In this document: one piece after another, positions 23,961-32,520 of the stretch | Layout of the letters: the number at the start of each line of letters is the position of its first letter | How positions within the stretch are numbered: position 1 is the stretch's first letter | Origin: Flagellimonas algicola | Lineage (GTDB): Bacteria > Bacteroidota > Bacteroidia > Flavobacteriales > Flavobacteriaceae | NCBI RefSeq assembly: GCF_005937185.1 | Contig: NZ_VCNI01000001.1 | Coordinates: forward strand, 1,112,657 to 1,176,656 | DNA length: 64,000 nt | Reading direction: 5' to 3' | Program-made: the position numbers and the translations under genes | Notes under the pieces: generated by a model | Databases searched by the model: none | What the model was told of the DNA's origin: nothing | Seen by the model: only the letters and a program-made list of their open reading frames with translations

Positions 23961-24075
23961 CCATCAAAAAACGAACAATCAGCTTTCATTATTCATCAAT
24001 CATCAATCTGCCCTGAGCGCCTGCCTGCCGACAGGCAGGAAGTCAAAGGGTCAATCAATCAAAAAACGAACAGTT
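23961..24075 (+). repeat. Doubled leader block with CCTGCCTG hairpin, before the 149-aa gene
   Basis: The block holds an orphan AAAAAACGAACAATC (23966-23980) not followed by a start codon. After it come TTCATCAATCATCAATCTG (23992-24010), a hairpin CCTGCCTG-ccga-CAGGCAGG (24020-24039) and a second AAAAAACGAACA directly before the ATG at 24076. The same parts, in the same order, precede the next three genes. Confidence 0.8.
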
Positions 24076-24525
24076 ATGAAATCACTTACAACTACACATG
24101 ACCAAGAGGGTATTCCATATCCCCCGAAATGGCGCATTTGGCTTATGCGCGGCCTCTATTTTCTCACATTTATAGGACTGGTATTTGAAGCTTGGGAATA
24201 TTTGCTCTTCCCTCCGGAGCCCCTGGACTATATCACCGGAGTGACTTTTAGTTTTTGGGCGGCTTATGCTACCCTCATGGGAATTGGCATAAGATACCCG
24301 TTAAAAATGCTGCCATTGATCCTACTGCAATTGGCTTACAAATCCATCTGGGCATTAACGGTTTACCTTCCCATGAAACATGCTGGGACAATCACTCCCA
24401 ACGCAGAATCCTTCTTTTGGGTATGCGTGACTGCGGTAATCATTGATACCCTGGTTATTCCATGGGGGTATTTGCTTAAGGCTTTCATCAAGCCTTTTTT
24501 AAAATTCAGGGATTATCCGGTGTAA
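24076..24525 (+). CDS. Small polytopic membrane protein, unknown
   Basis: A 149-aa protein with four predicted membrane helices (near residues 23-45, 56-74, 80-100 and 115-138) and short polar ends; no domain recognised. The longer frame that begins at 23911 inside the preceding gene is not used, since the ATG at 24076 directly follows the repeated AAAAAACGAACA leader. It is the first of four consecutive genes with that leader. Gaps of 34-86 bp between them allow one transcript, but each may also be translated from its own leader. Confidence 0.75.
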   Translation: MKSLTTTHDQEGIPYPPKWRIWLMRGLYFLTFIGLVFEAWEYLLFPPEPLDYITGVTFSFWAAYATLMGIGIRYPLKMLPLILLQLAYKSIWALTVYLPMKHAGTITPNAESFFWVCVTAVIIDTLVIPWGYLLKAFIKPFLKFRDYPV

Positions 24526-24547
24526 ACACCGCGAATCCCTGAGACCA

Positions 24548-24611
24548 TTCATCAATCTGCCTGTAGGTTTACATTTCGCAGACACGCAGACAGGTCAAAA
24601 AACGAACAATT
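24548..24611 (+). repeat. Repeated leader block before the 79-aa gene
   Basis: TTCATCAATCTGCCTGT (24548) is followed by a variable stretch and then ACAGGTCAAAAAACGAACAATT adjoining the ATG at 24612; CCTGT and ACAGG can pair. It has the same parts as the other copies. Confidence 0.8.
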
Positions 24612-24851
24612 ATGAAATTACAAAAAGTAAGAACCAAGCGTCATTTCCGGTTCCTAGGTATAGGGCTCACCGTTTTGATTCTTTGCGGCTATGCGCTACA
24701 TAGGTATCATACCCAAAAGAAAGTGGAGCTCGCCTACCAGCAAACGGCATATGCACTTGGGCTATTATCCGAAAACTTGAACAAAGGGTTTAGCAAAATG
24801 GGGCATTTGAACCAATTTGAACGAACCAAACGAAAAATTTACAAGTACTAA
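24612..24851 (+). CDS. Short single-span membrane protein, unknown
   Basis: A 79-aa protein: a basic N-terminus (KLQKVRTKRHFRF), one hydrophobic helix (LGIGLTVLILCGYALHRY), and a charged helical C-terminal half ending in KRKIYKY. No homologue is recognised by eye. Start at 24612 follows the repeated leader, which supports it as a real gene despite its size. It may be a small partner of one of the larger membrane proteins beside it; this is only context. Confidence 0.7.
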   Translation: MKLQKVRTKRHFRFLGIGLTVLILCGYALHRYHTQKKVELAYQQTAYALGLLSENLNKGFSKMGHLNQFERTKRKIYKY

Positions 24852-24857
24852 AGTTTA

Positions 24858-24899
24858 TTCATCAATCTACTGTTGGAAGACAGTAAAAAACGAACAATC
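24858..24899 (+). repeat. Repeated leader block before the DUF4386 gene
   Basis: TTCATCAATCT, then ACTGT-tggaag-ACAGT as a five-pair hairpin, then AAAAAACGAACAATC joined to the ATG at 24900. This is the most compact copy of the shared leader. Confidence 0.8.
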
Positions 24900-25580
24900 A
24901 TGAAAACAAATCAAAAAACAGGTAGAATTGTGGGAGCCTTGATGCTCCTGATCATGGCGGTGGGTATACCTTCATTAAATCTTAGAGGCCTTTCCACATC
25001 AATGGCCGAAGACCTAAATTTTCTGGAATATATCCATCAAAACGCACTGGGAATGCGCATAGGAATGGTACTGGACATCACTGCCAGCGCCTTATGGCTC
25101 TTTATTTCCATTTATCTTTTTCCCAAAATCAAAGCGTACAACTTGGGGTTCGCTCTCGCTTTTTTTGGGCTTTGGGTGGTTAATTTTGGCATCATCATCT
25201 ACGGCAACATCAGTCATTTGTCATTGATTTCATTGAGCGGAGAATTTGTGAAGCCTGGTGCCACTAATCTGGACATCCTACGCACCCTAGGCTTGTTAAA
25301 AATTGAGGACTACTTCTGGTCGCATTTTATGGCATTAATTACCTATGCCATGGCCGCCTTTGTGTTCTACTATTTTCTTTTTAGAACCAAATTGGTGCCC
25401 AAATTATTGGCGTTATGGGGAATGGCAGCCATTACGCTGGTATTTACGGCCTCCTGGGTCAACATCTTTGATTTGGATATCAGCTTTCATTTCTATTCCC
25501 AGAACGGCATTTTTATGATAGCCTTTATGGGATGGCTAATTGCCAAGGGGTTTTCTGATTCTGCCATTCAGAACAGCTAG
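24900..25580 (+). CDS. DUF4386 family membrane protein
   Basis: A 226-aa protein with about six membrane helices, resembling the DUF4386 family: an N-terminal TGRIVGALMLLIMAVGIPSL, a loop with EYIHQNALGMRIGMVLDITAS, and LVPKLLALWGMAAITLVF near the C-terminus. Function unknown. The ATG at 24900 follows the repeated leader directly; a frame opening at 24873 would start inside the hairpin. Family members in Bacteroidota often sit near other small membrane-protein genes, as here. Confidence 0.85.
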   Translation: MKTNQKTGRIVGALMLLIMAVGIPSLNLRGLSTSMAEDLNFLEYIHQNALGMRIGMVLDITASALWLFISIYLFPKIKAYNLGFALAFFGLWVVNFGIIIYGNISHLSLISLSGEFVKPGATNLDILRTLGLLKIEDYFWSHFMALITYAMAAFVFYYFLFRTKLVPKLLALWGMAAITLVFTASWVNIFDLDISFHFYSQNGIFMIAFMGWLIAKGFSDSAIQNS

Positions 25581-25615
25581 TTTCATCAATGTATTAATCA
25601 ACAAAACGAACAATC
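25581..25615 (+). repeat. Repeated leader block before the DUF2306 gene
   Basis: TTTCATCAATG, a short AT-rich stretch (TATTAATCA) and ACAAAACGAACAATC joined to the ATG at 25616. It lacks a clear hairpin and is the most divergent copy. Confidence 0.7.
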
Positions 25616-26449
25616 ATGTCAATCAAAACGAATACGCTTACCGCAGGTAGGCCAACTAAAATATGGCCTAAAAAAATATTGGACAGATCCATTGAAGTTT
25701 GGTTTACCGTCGCCGTTTTAGGTCAGTGGATATTTGCCCTTTACGTTGCGTTATTCTACGGAGGAGCCGCCATGGATGGTGATTTTATGCGATGGAACAG
25801 GGTTTTACCACACGGTTACGTGGAAGGTGAGACCATGGGCAATACGGCAGTGGCCATACACTTGCTTTTTGCAGTCATTGTAATGGTCGGTGGGCCCATG
25901 CAATTCATTCCAAAACTTAGGAATTATTTCCCTCGCTTACATCGCTGGAATGGACGATTTTACATTGGAGCTGCCTTTTTGATCAGTTTAAGTGGAATCT
26001 ACATGGTTATAACCAAGGGCACCATCAGCGGCTTGGTTGGAGATATTAGTGTGAGTCTAAATGGCGCACTTATTTTGGTCTTTGCCCTAATGGCCATAAG
26101 AACAGCCATGAAGCGAGATTTTGTGGTACACCGAAAGTGGGCTCTAAGACTGTTCCTAACCATGGCGGGGGTATGGTTCTTTAGAATAGGCTTGATGTTT
26201 TGGCTATTCGTTCACGGAAGACCTGTGGGATTTGACCCGGAGACCTTCCGGGGTCCGTTCCTAGTCTTCTTGGGTTTTGCCCAATACCTTCTTCCTTTGG
26301 CGGTGTTGGAACTTTACTTTTTAGCACAGAAAAACAAGTCAGGAGGAGCCAAGATTGCCATGTCCATGGGCATGATAATCCTGACTCTTATAACAGCTTT
26401 GGGGACTTTTGCAGCCACCATGGGTATGTGGATACCGCGAATTAGCTGA
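25616..26449 (+). CDS. DUF2306 family membrane protein
   Basis: A 277-aa integral membrane protein with about seven hydrophobic segments. It includes the DUF2306 hallmarks GGPMQFIPKLRNYFPRLHRW with conserved histidine and RNGR-like follow-up (NGRFYIGAAFLISLSG), and FVVHRKWALRLFLTMAGVWF. The histidine pattern resembles cytochrome b561-like helices, but haem binding is only a possibility. It ends 4 bp before the convergent carB stop, and no separate terminator fits in that gap. Confidence 0.85.
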   Translation: MSIKTNTLTAGRPTKIWPKKILDRSIEVWFTVAVLGQWIFALYVALFYGGAAMDGDFMRWNRVLPHGYVEGETMGNTAVAIHLLFAVIVMVGGPMQFIPKLRNYFPRLHRWNGRFYIGAAFLISLSGIYMVITKGTISGLVGDISVSLNGALILVFALMAIRTAMKRDFVVHRKWALRLFLTMAGVWFFRIGLMFWLFVHGRPVGFDPETFRGPFLVFLGFAQYLLPLAVLELYFLAQKNKSGGAKIAMSMGMIILTLITALGTFAATMGMWIPRIS

Positions 26450-26453
26450 AGCT

Positions 26454-29306
26454 CTATTTGCTGAGGTACATCTTCCTTCGGGAGTACAGGTTGTAGAAAT
26501 CATCGTCTTTTAGACTATCTATAAAGAGGATGCTCTCTCCTGTACTTTTCATTTCCGGGCCCAGATTCTTATTCACGTTAGGGAACTTGTTGAACGAGAA
26601 CACCGGTTGTTTTATCGCATACCCGTCCAAATGAGGCTTGAAATCAAAGTCTTTGACCTTCTTTTCCCCCAACATTACCTTGGTCGCATAATTCACATAG
26701 GGTTCTCCGTAAGCCTTCGCTATAAATGGAACTGTACGCGATGCCCTCGGATTTGCTTCAATGATATATACAATGTCGTCCTTGATGGCAAATTGGATAT
26801 TGATCAGTCCAACCGTTTTAAGAGCCAAAGCTATCTTCTTGGTGTGGTCCTTTATTTGTTGCATCACAAATTCTCCTAGATTAAAAGGAGGCAAGGTTGC
26901 ATTGGAATCCCCAGAATGGATACCACAGGGCTCTATATGCTCCATGATACCGATGATGTAGATCTCTTCTCCATCACAAATGGCATCTGCTTCTGCTTCA
27001 ATGGCACCATCCAAATAATGATCCAACAAAAGTTTATTGTTGGGGATGCTGCGGAGCAAATCCACTACATGCGCTTCCAACTCTTCCTTATTGATCACAA
27101 TCTTCATTCCCTGTCCACCCAAAACATAAGACGGACGCACCAAAAGTGGAAAATTAAGCTCATCTGCAAGTTGCAAGGCTTCATCCGCAGTTTCGGCCAC
27201 TCCAAATCGTGGGTAAGGGATGTCATTTTCCTTCAGCAAAGTAGAAAAACTACCCCTGTCTTCTGCTAAATCCAAGGATTTGAAACTGGTTCCGATGATG
27301 TTAATGCCATAACGATCCAACTTTTCGGCCAGCTTCAAGGCTGTTTGTCCACCCAATTGCACAATGACTCCTTCTGGCTTTTCATGAAGAATGATATCAT
27401 AAATATGCTCCCAGAAAACAGGTTCAAAATAGAGCTTATCTGCGGTGTCAAAATCCGTTGATACGGTTTCAGGATTACAGTTGATCATGATGGTTTCATA
27501 ATCACATTCGGCTGCCGCCAAAACCCCATGCACACAGCAGTAATCAAATTCAATCCCCTGCCCTATTCTATTGGGTCCTGAACCCAAGACCACAATCTTT
27601 TTTCTATCGGTGACTTCACTATCGTTGGCCACAAAACGGGTACCATCAGCCGTTTCAATTTCTTCCTCAAAGGTGGAGTAATAATAAGGGGTCATCGCCT
27701 TAAATTCAGCAGCACAGGTATCCACCAGTTTATAGACCCTATTGATTTTCAGGGCCATTCTCTTTTTATGGACTTCACTTTCGTAACAATCCAACATATG
27801 GGCTATTTGACGGTCCGCAAAACCTTTTTGTTTAGCCTCCAACAACAGGGATTTGGAAAGGCTCTCCACCGTGTATTTCGAAATCTCCATTTCCAGATAA
27901 TGAAGTTCCTCGTATTGCTTAAGGAACCACATATCTATCTTGGTGATATCATGGATGGTCTTCAATGGAATACCCAACTGGATGGCATCATAGAGTACAA
28001 ACACCCTGTCCCAACTGGGCACTTTTAGTTTTTGAATAATTTTATCGTAGTCCTTGTAACCCTTGCCATCTGCGCCAAGACCATTTCGTTTGATTTCCAA
28101 CGACTGTGTGGCCTTGTGCAACGCTTCTTGAAACGATCTACCAATACCCATGACCTCTCCCACAGACTTCATCTGAAGCCCCAGAGTCCGATCAGAACCT
28201 TCAAACTTGTCAAAGTTCCATCTTGGGATTTTTACGATAACGTAGTCCAAAGTGGGCTCAAACAAGGCCGAGGTGGATTTGGTAATTTGGTTATCCAATT
28301 CATCCAAACTGTAACCAATGGCCAGTTTGGTGGCAATTTTCGCAATAGGGTATCCTGTCGCCTTAGATGCCAAGGCCGAAGAACGGGACACCCTAGGGTT
28401 AATCTCAATGGCAATAATATCTTCCTTTTCATCAGGGCTCACTGCAAATTGAACGTTACATCCCCCTGCAAAATCCCCAATGCTGCGCATCATATGGATG
28501 GCCATATCACGCATTCGTTGGAATGTCCTATCGGATAAAGTCATTGCGGGAGCCACAGTAATGGAGTCTCCTGTGTGAATTCCCATGGGATCCATATTTT
28601 CAATGGTACAAATAATGACCACATTGTCATTTTTATCCCGAAGCAATTCCAATTCGTATTCTTTCCAGCCCATCAAGGCCTTGTCTATCATCACCTCATG
28701 AATAGGTGAAACTTCCAACCCATGACTTAATTGGGTGTCAAAATCTTCAGGATCATATACAATGGATGCCCCTGCCCCACCAAGGGTAAAAGAAGCACGA
28801 ATTACCAATGGAAATCCAAATTCTTGGGCAATTTCCTTTCCTTTAAGAAAAGAGGTGGCTGATGCTTGCGGAGGCATACCAATCCCTATCTTGAGCATCA
28901 ATTCCCTGAACTTCTCACGATCTTCGGTGATATTGATTGCGTCGATATCAACACCGATGATTTCCACTCCAAAATCCTCCCAAATACCTTTTTCATCAGC
29001 CTCAATACACAGATTCAGAGCCGTTTGTCCACCCATTGTGGGAAGTACCGCATCAATGTTGGGGTGGTTTTTTAAAATCTCAATAATTGATTTGGTGTTC
29101 AAGGGTTTCAGGTATACATGATCCGCCATGGCAGGATCCGTCATAATCGTAGCAGGGTTGCTATTGATCAAGATGGTTTCTATACCATCTTCGCGAAGAG
29201 ATCTTAAGGATTGGGAACCGGAATAATCAAACTCACATGCCTGACCAATGATGATAGGGCCAGAACCAATAATCAAAATCGATTTAAGGTCTTTTCTTTT
29301 GGGCAT
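26454..29306 (-). CDS. carB: Carbamoyl-phosphate synthase large subunit
   Basis: The 950-aa synthetase joins bicarbonate, ammonia and ATP to carbamoyl phosphate for arginine and pyrimidines. It has two homologous ATP-grasp halves: ILIIGSGPIIIGQACEFDYSG opens the first and VVLGSGPNRIGQGIEFDYC (near residue 570) the second, with EINPRVSRSSALASKATGYP and EANPRASRTVPFIAKAYGEP closing each. The C-terminus ends soon after the second grasp domain (LYSRRKMYLSK), so the roughly 120-residue MGS-like regulatory domain found in E. coli CarB is absent. That is usual for Bacteroidota. A -7-like TAATTTTG lies at 29345-29338 on its strand. Confidence 0.97.
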   Translation of the reverse strand: MPKRKDLKSILIIGSGPIIIGQACEFDYSGSQSLRSLREDGIETILINSNPATIMTDPAMADHVYLKPLNTKSIIEILKNHPNIDAVLPTMGGQTALNLCIEADEKGIWEDFGVEIIGVDIDAINITEDREKFRELMLKIGIGMPPQASATSFLKGKEIAQEFGFPLVIRASFTLGGAGASIVYDPEDFDTQLSHGLEVSPIHEVMIDKALMGWKEYELELLRDKNDNVVIICTIENMDPMGIHTGDSITVAPAMTLSDRTFQRMRDMAIHMMRSIGDFAGGCNVQFAVSPDEKEDIIAIEINPRVSRSSALASKATGYPIAKIATKLAIGYSLDELDNQITKSTSALFEPTLDYVIVKIPRWNFDKFEGSDRTLGLQMKSVGEVMGIGRSFQEALHKATQSLEIKRNGLGADGKGYKDYDKIIQKLKVPSWDRVFVLYDAIQLGIPLKTIHDITKIDMWFLKQYEELHYLEMEISKYTVESLSKSLLLEAKQKGFADRQIAHMLDCYESEVHKKRMALKINRVYKLVDTCAAEFKAMTPYYYSTFEEEIETADGTRFVANDSEVTDRKKIVVLGSGPNRIGQGIEFDYCCVHGVLAAAECDYETIMINCNPETVSTDFDTADKLYFEPVFWEHIYDIILHEKPEGVIVQLGGQTALKLAEKLDRYGINIIGTSFKSLDLAEDRGSFSTLLKENDIPYPRFGVAETADEALQLADELNFPLLVRPSYVLGGQGMKIVINKEELEAHVVDLLRSIPNNKLLLDHYLDGAIEAEADAICDGEEIYIIGIMEHIEPCGIHSGDSNATLPPFNLGEFVMQQIKDHTKKIALALKTVGLINIQFAIKDDIVYIIEANPRASRTVPFIAKAYGEPYVNYATKVMLGEKKVKDFDFKPHLDGYAIKQPVFSFNKFPNVNKNLGPEMKSTGESILFIDSLKDDDFYNLYSRRKMYLSK

Positions 29307-29354
29307 TCTAATTAGGGTTACTCGTTATCAAATTTTTCAAAATTAGGTCAAAAA

Positions 29355-29387
29355 AAAGGTGCTAATCTTGAAAAAGTAGCACCTTTA
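29355..29387 (-). terminator. rpmH terminator
   Basis: Read on the minus strand, AAAGGTGCTA and TAGCACCTTT form a ten-pair stem around CTTTTTCAAGAT, then TTTTTTT follows. It lies between rpmH and carB, so it ends the L34 transcript before carB. An A-run on the other side makes it potentially bidirectional, but no plus-strand gene ends here. Confidence 0.88.
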
Positions 29388-29408
29388 TTAAAAAGTTATT
29401 TACAGTCA

Positions 29409-29567
29409 TTATTTCTTATGACGTGGTTCTGATGAAACAGATAATTTCTTTCTTCCCTTCGCTCTTCTTCTAGCAAGAACTTTTCTACCATTGGCAGTCG
29501 CCATGCGTTCTCTAAAACCATGCTTGTTTCTTCTCTTCCTCTTTGACGGCTGATACGTTCTTTTCAT
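29409..29567 (-). CDS. rpmH: 50S ribosomal protein L34
   Basis: A 52-aa, very basic protein with the classic L34 sequence: [20 protein letters not shown] near the start and [16 protein letters not shown] later. It is a structural component of the large ribosomal subunit. It is too short for a 60-residue ORF cut-off but unmistakable by motif. Single-gene transcript: a strong promoter lies 60-90 bp upstream and a terminator follows. Confidence 0.97.
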   Translation of the reverse strand: MKRTYQPSKRKRRNKHGFRERMATANGRKVLARRRAKGRKKLSVSSEPRHKK

Positions 29568-29629
29568 TTCGGAACTCTTTTAATGGATTTTGTTGCTGGG
29601 AGATAAAACTACCCGAAAAATTCTGGGCG

Positions 29630-29659
29630 CAAATATACGAAGAGTTTTTACTTTGGCAA
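29630..29659 (-). promoter_or_regulatory. rpmH promoter
   Basis: On the minus strand, TTG at 29659-29657, a 19-bp spacer, and TATATTTG at 29637-29630. This is a near-perfect Bacteroidota promoter, giving a leader of about 55-60 nt before rpmH. Confidence 0.8.
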
Positions 29660-29736
29660 GTGCAAAAAGAAAATTTTTAATTTAGTTTTTAGTACTTTTG
29701 CCTCCTCTTGAAACCGACTTAAAATCCGAACAAAAT

Positions 29737-30252
29737 ATGTTCCATAAAAATATAAAATTAGTCATTGCGGCCTTAATAGTAGGCTACTCAGGGTATCAGT
29801 TTGCCGAGGGCTACATTGGCAACGGTATTTCCTTGATTCTACTTTCCTTGGTTTTTATTTTTCTGTATTTCCGAAATGAATTCATCCTCATGGCATTTCT
29901 TCGGATGCGGAAGCAAGACATGGAAGGCACCCAAAAATGGCTGGGAAAGATCAAGAATCCGGAATCTGCATTGATCAAGAAACAGCAAGGTTACTACAAC
30001 TACTTGCACGGCATTATTTATTCTCAAAAGAACTTGACCCAAGCAGAAAAGTACTTCAAAAAAGCCCTTAAACTTGGTTTGACCATGGACTATGATGTGG
30101 CCATGGCAAAGTTAAGCCTTGCAGGAATTTCCATGCAAAAGCGCAGAAAGCGGGAAGCCACCCAGTTATTGCAAGAAGCCAAGAAATTGGACAAGAACAA
30201 TATGCTGACGGAGCAGATCAAGATGATGCAGCAGCAGATGAAGCGTATTTAA
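29737..30252 (+). CDS. Membrane-anchored TPR-like protein, unknown
   Basis: A 171-aa protein with two adjacent membrane helices near the N-terminus (about residues 6-22 and 26-46, around IGNGISLILLSLVFIFLYF), then helical repeats resembling two tetratricopeptide units (GYYNYLHGIIYSQKNLTQAEKYFKKALKLG and AKLSLAGISMQKRRKREATQLLQEAKKL). It ends in a Met/Gln-rich tail. The ATG at 29737 is chosen to place the hydrophobic segment at the start; upstream TTG codons would add polar residues. No partner is evident from its neighbours. Confidence 0.75.
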   Translation: MFHKNIKLVIAALIVGYSGYQFAEGYIGNGISLILLSLVFIFLYFRNEFILMAFLRMRKQDMEGTQKWLGKIKNPESALIKKQQGYYNYLHGIIYSQKNLTQAEKYFKKALKLGLTMDYDVAMAKLSLAGISMQKRRKREATQLLQEAKKLDKNNMLTEQIKMMQQQMKRI

Positions 30253-30338
30253 TACGGAAATGTTTCAATTCCCAAATGTGAAAATTCCAATCCATACGTT
30301 GTTGGAATTGGGCATTTGAAACTTGAGTTTTCAAGTGT

Positions 30339-31307
30339 TTATTCTCCGGCACTAATATTACGGTAATATCCTTTGTTGGGAATCTCAACCACGTATTTTT
30401 TACGGGAAGCATTGTTCAAATGAGGTTCGCGCAACCAAGGGTTATGCCTTTTTAGAATCTTATAGTTGATTTCGTAAAGCTTGGCAAAATCTGCCCAGCT
30501 GGTTACTGCGGTATCCACTTGCACCGAAAAGGTGGGTACAGTTTTGTAAAAATCCTCCTGCTCTACATCAAATCCATATTTATCGGGGTTGGAAAGAATT
30601 TCCTTGAGGGCCAAAATTCGAAATACATAACGTCCTGTTTCCTGGCCCAATAGAAGATCATAGTAATTGTCCACCTTTTGGATATTCATATACTTCTGTA
30701 TGCCACCAGGGCCAGCATTATATGAGGCCGCAGTCAAGGTCCAGGTGCCAAAGCGTTTTTTCCATTTGTTGATGTACTCGCAAGCTGCTTGGGTAGATTT
30801 CTCAATATGGTAGCGTTCATCCACATTGGAGTTTACCTCCAACCCATATTCCCTACCTGTGGCTCGCATAAAGTGCCACATGCCTGCTGCTCCTTTCGGC
30901 GAGGCTACATCAATCAGTGCACTTTCCGCAACCGCCAAATATTTGAAATCGTCCGGAATTCCATTTTTGGCAAGTATGGGTTCTATTATGGGGAAGTATT
31001 TGTTGGCTCTTTTCATTAATAATAATGCATTGGACTGCCAGTAGGTGTTTACCAAGAACTCCCGGTCCACTCGCTCCATAACCTCCGGGTCATCTACAGG
31101 TACTGGCTCCCCTGCAAAGTTTAAATCTTCTGGAATTTCAATAGCACTGATTCGGTATCCATCAGCTACATTTTTATCATTTTCAACACCTTGTTCTCCC
31201 GATTTGGCTTGAACAAAATCCTCCGGTTTGGACTGTACTGCAAAAATCAAACTTCCTACCACAACCACTAGTCCAATTACGGCCAGTATGTTTTTAACAT
31301 GTTTCAT
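30339..31307 (-). CDS. Lytic murein transglycosylase, SLT domain
   Basis: A 322-aa exported enzyme that cleaves peptidoglycan with anhydro-muramic acid formation. It has an N-terminal membrane segment (NILAVIGLVVVVGSLIFAVQ), and the SLT domain occupies about residues 110-250. The domain includes the catalytic glutamate in AVAESALIDVASPKGAAGMW and the AASYNAGPGGIQKYM motif. Its C-terminal region (LKRHNPWLREP...KYVVEIPNKGYY) is a LysM-like segment without full repeats, similar to MltD-type proteins. It stands alone on its strand. Confidence 0.9.
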   Translation of the reverse strand: MKHVKNILAVIGLVVVVGSLIFAVQSKPEDFVQAKSGEQGVENDKNVADGYRISAIEIPEDLNFAGEPVPVDDPEVMERVDREFLVNTYWQSNALLLMKRANKYFPIIEPILAKNGIPDDFKYLAVAESALIDVASPKGAAGMWHFMRATGREYGLEVNSNVDERYHIEKSTQAACEYINKWKKRFGTWTLTAASYNAGPGGIQKYMNIQKVDNYYDLLLGQETGRYVFRILALKEILSNPDKYGFDVEQEDFYKTVPTFSVQVDTAVTSWADFAKLYEINYKILKRHNPWLREPHLNNASRKKYVVEIPNKGYYRNISAGE

Positions 31308-31336
31308 AAATTACCTCATTTGTTTGGTTAAATATA

Positions 31337-32014
31337 CTATATAGAACTTCCTTCTTCTAAAATAATTGCGGGAAGATGCTCATTAAACCATCTTGCACGA
31401 TGAATAATCATGGTGTGTGTCCCATTTTTAATCGTGATGCAATCCTTTATCTTTTCAATAGGAAATACGGCATCCTTATCTCCATGAATATGAACAAGAT
31501 TGGTTATAGGTGCCGGGGGAGTCCAATTGACAATGTTGTCAATTGCCCAATCTATATAACGTTTATCCCTAACCGACAAATAGGTTTCATAAAGATCTAG
31601 TCGCTTGGTAGCGCGTTCGCCAAACGCATATCGAGCTAAAAGTTCTACGTTGTTCACCAGTCCAGTTGGTAAAAGTTTATGTGCCTTGGTATATTTTGCA
31701 AACAGCATTTTCTTGGGTAATTCATGCTGATGTTTCACCGCAGAAACCACTATAGTCTTCTTTACTTTGATGAGATGTGCCATTTCCTGAACCAAAAGTC
31801 CTCCGAAGGAAACACCCAGCAAAACAGGGTTTTTATGTTGAATTTGAGCTACCATTTTTTTTGCATAATCCACTAGGTACATTCCCTTGTCTGGAACAAA
31901 CCATTCCAACCTATGGAGTACAAAGGTTTCTGGAGGTAATTTAATCCCATCAAAAATAGAAGGATTGGCTGCCATGCCAGGCATCAAATACAAATGGATT
32001 TTGGAATGGGGCAT
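31337..32014 (-). CDS. Alpha/beta hydrolase family protein
   Basis: A 225-aa hydrolase-fold protein with PGMAANPSIFDGIKLP near the start, the nucleophile elbow GVSFGGLLVQEMA (serine near residue 69), LVHIHGDKDAVFPIEKI carrying the acid, and a histidine near NGTHTMIIHRA. The triad is therefore complete, so it is probably an esterase or related enzyme; the substrate cannot be read from sequence. No neighbour suggests a pathway. Confidence 0.85.
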   Translation of the reverse strand: MPHSKIHLYLMPGMAANPSIFDGIKLPPETFVLHRLEWFVPDKGMYLVDYAKKMVAQIQHKNPVLLGVSFGGLLVQEMAHLIKVKKTIVVSAVKHQHELPKKMLFAKYTKAHKLLPTGLVNNVELLARYAFGERATKRLDLYETYLSVRDKRYIDWAIDNIVNWTPPAPITNLVHIHGDKDAVFPIEKIKDCITIKNGTHTMIIHRARWFNEHLPAIILEEGSSI

Positions 32015-32176
32015 TTCTTCCTAATATCAATTGGGCTAGGAAATTAACAATTTTTTGACTAATTTTGTGTCCCTTTTGCAACAGGCCCCGCTCATTTTTG
32101 AACAAATAACCAAAAGGGACGATATTAAAATTACCGCTTTGGTAATGTGCTGTGTCAATTTTTAAAACAATACTAT

Positions 32177-32470
32177 ATGACAGAAATGGAAATTAATGAC
32201 AATAGTTTCTTACGCCAATTTGAAACTAGGGTTGATGGCCATTTGGCTAAAATTGAGTACTCCTCACAAGAACGCAAGGTGTTTTTGACCAAATTGGTCA
32301 TTCCAGAGGAAATTACTCAAGAAGGTTTTAAAGAAACGTTCATTAAGGCCGTTTTGCATGAAATTCAAGAAAAGAACCTCAGAGTGGTACCCACAAGTCC
32401 ACATATAGCAGGTTTTTTAAGAAAGAACAGACAGTACAAAGAGATGCTTCCGGTAGGAATTCGCATCTAA
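32177..32470 (+). CDS. Small GNAT-type acetyltransferase (YjdJ-like)
   Basis: A 97-aa single-domain GCN5-related protein of the short PF14542 type, with LTKLVIPEEITQEGFKETFI, KAVLHEIQEKNLRVVP, and a C-terminal AGFLRKNRQYKEM. The ATG at 32177 gives the compact family length; a TTG ten codons upstream adds unrelated residues. Acetyl-CoA binding is predicted from the family, substrate unknown. It is followed by a hairpin with T-run. Confidence 0.78.
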   Translation: MTEMEINDNSFLRQFETRVDGHLAKIEYSSQERKVFLTKLVIPEEITQEGFKETFIKAVLHEIQEKNLRVVPTSPHIAGFLRKNRQYKEMLPVGIRI

Positions 32471-32494
32471 CCAAGAAACACAAAACGAGTTGAA

Positions 32495-32520
32495 GACCTC
32501 TCATTTAGAGAGGTTTTTTT
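32495..32520. terminator. Terminator shared by convergent genes
   Basis: GACCTCTC-attt-GAGAGGT-like stem (GACCTCTCATTTAGAGAGGT) followed by seven T on the plus strand. It ends the acetyltransferase transcript and lies at the end of mtaB, whose stop overlaps it. Confidence 0.82.

Noticed and set aside
23911..24075. Long frame starting inside the DUF2807-like gene as part of the 149-aa protein
   Set aside because: It crosses repeat and hairpin sequence, and the ATG at 24076 has the same leader as its three neighbours.
26450..26453. A terminator between the DUF2306 gene and carB
   Set aside because: Only four bases separate the convergent stops, and no stem with T-run is found around them.
26607..29121. 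Plus-strand open frames opposite carB
   Set aside because: They are shadows of a highly conserved coding strand and show no family features.
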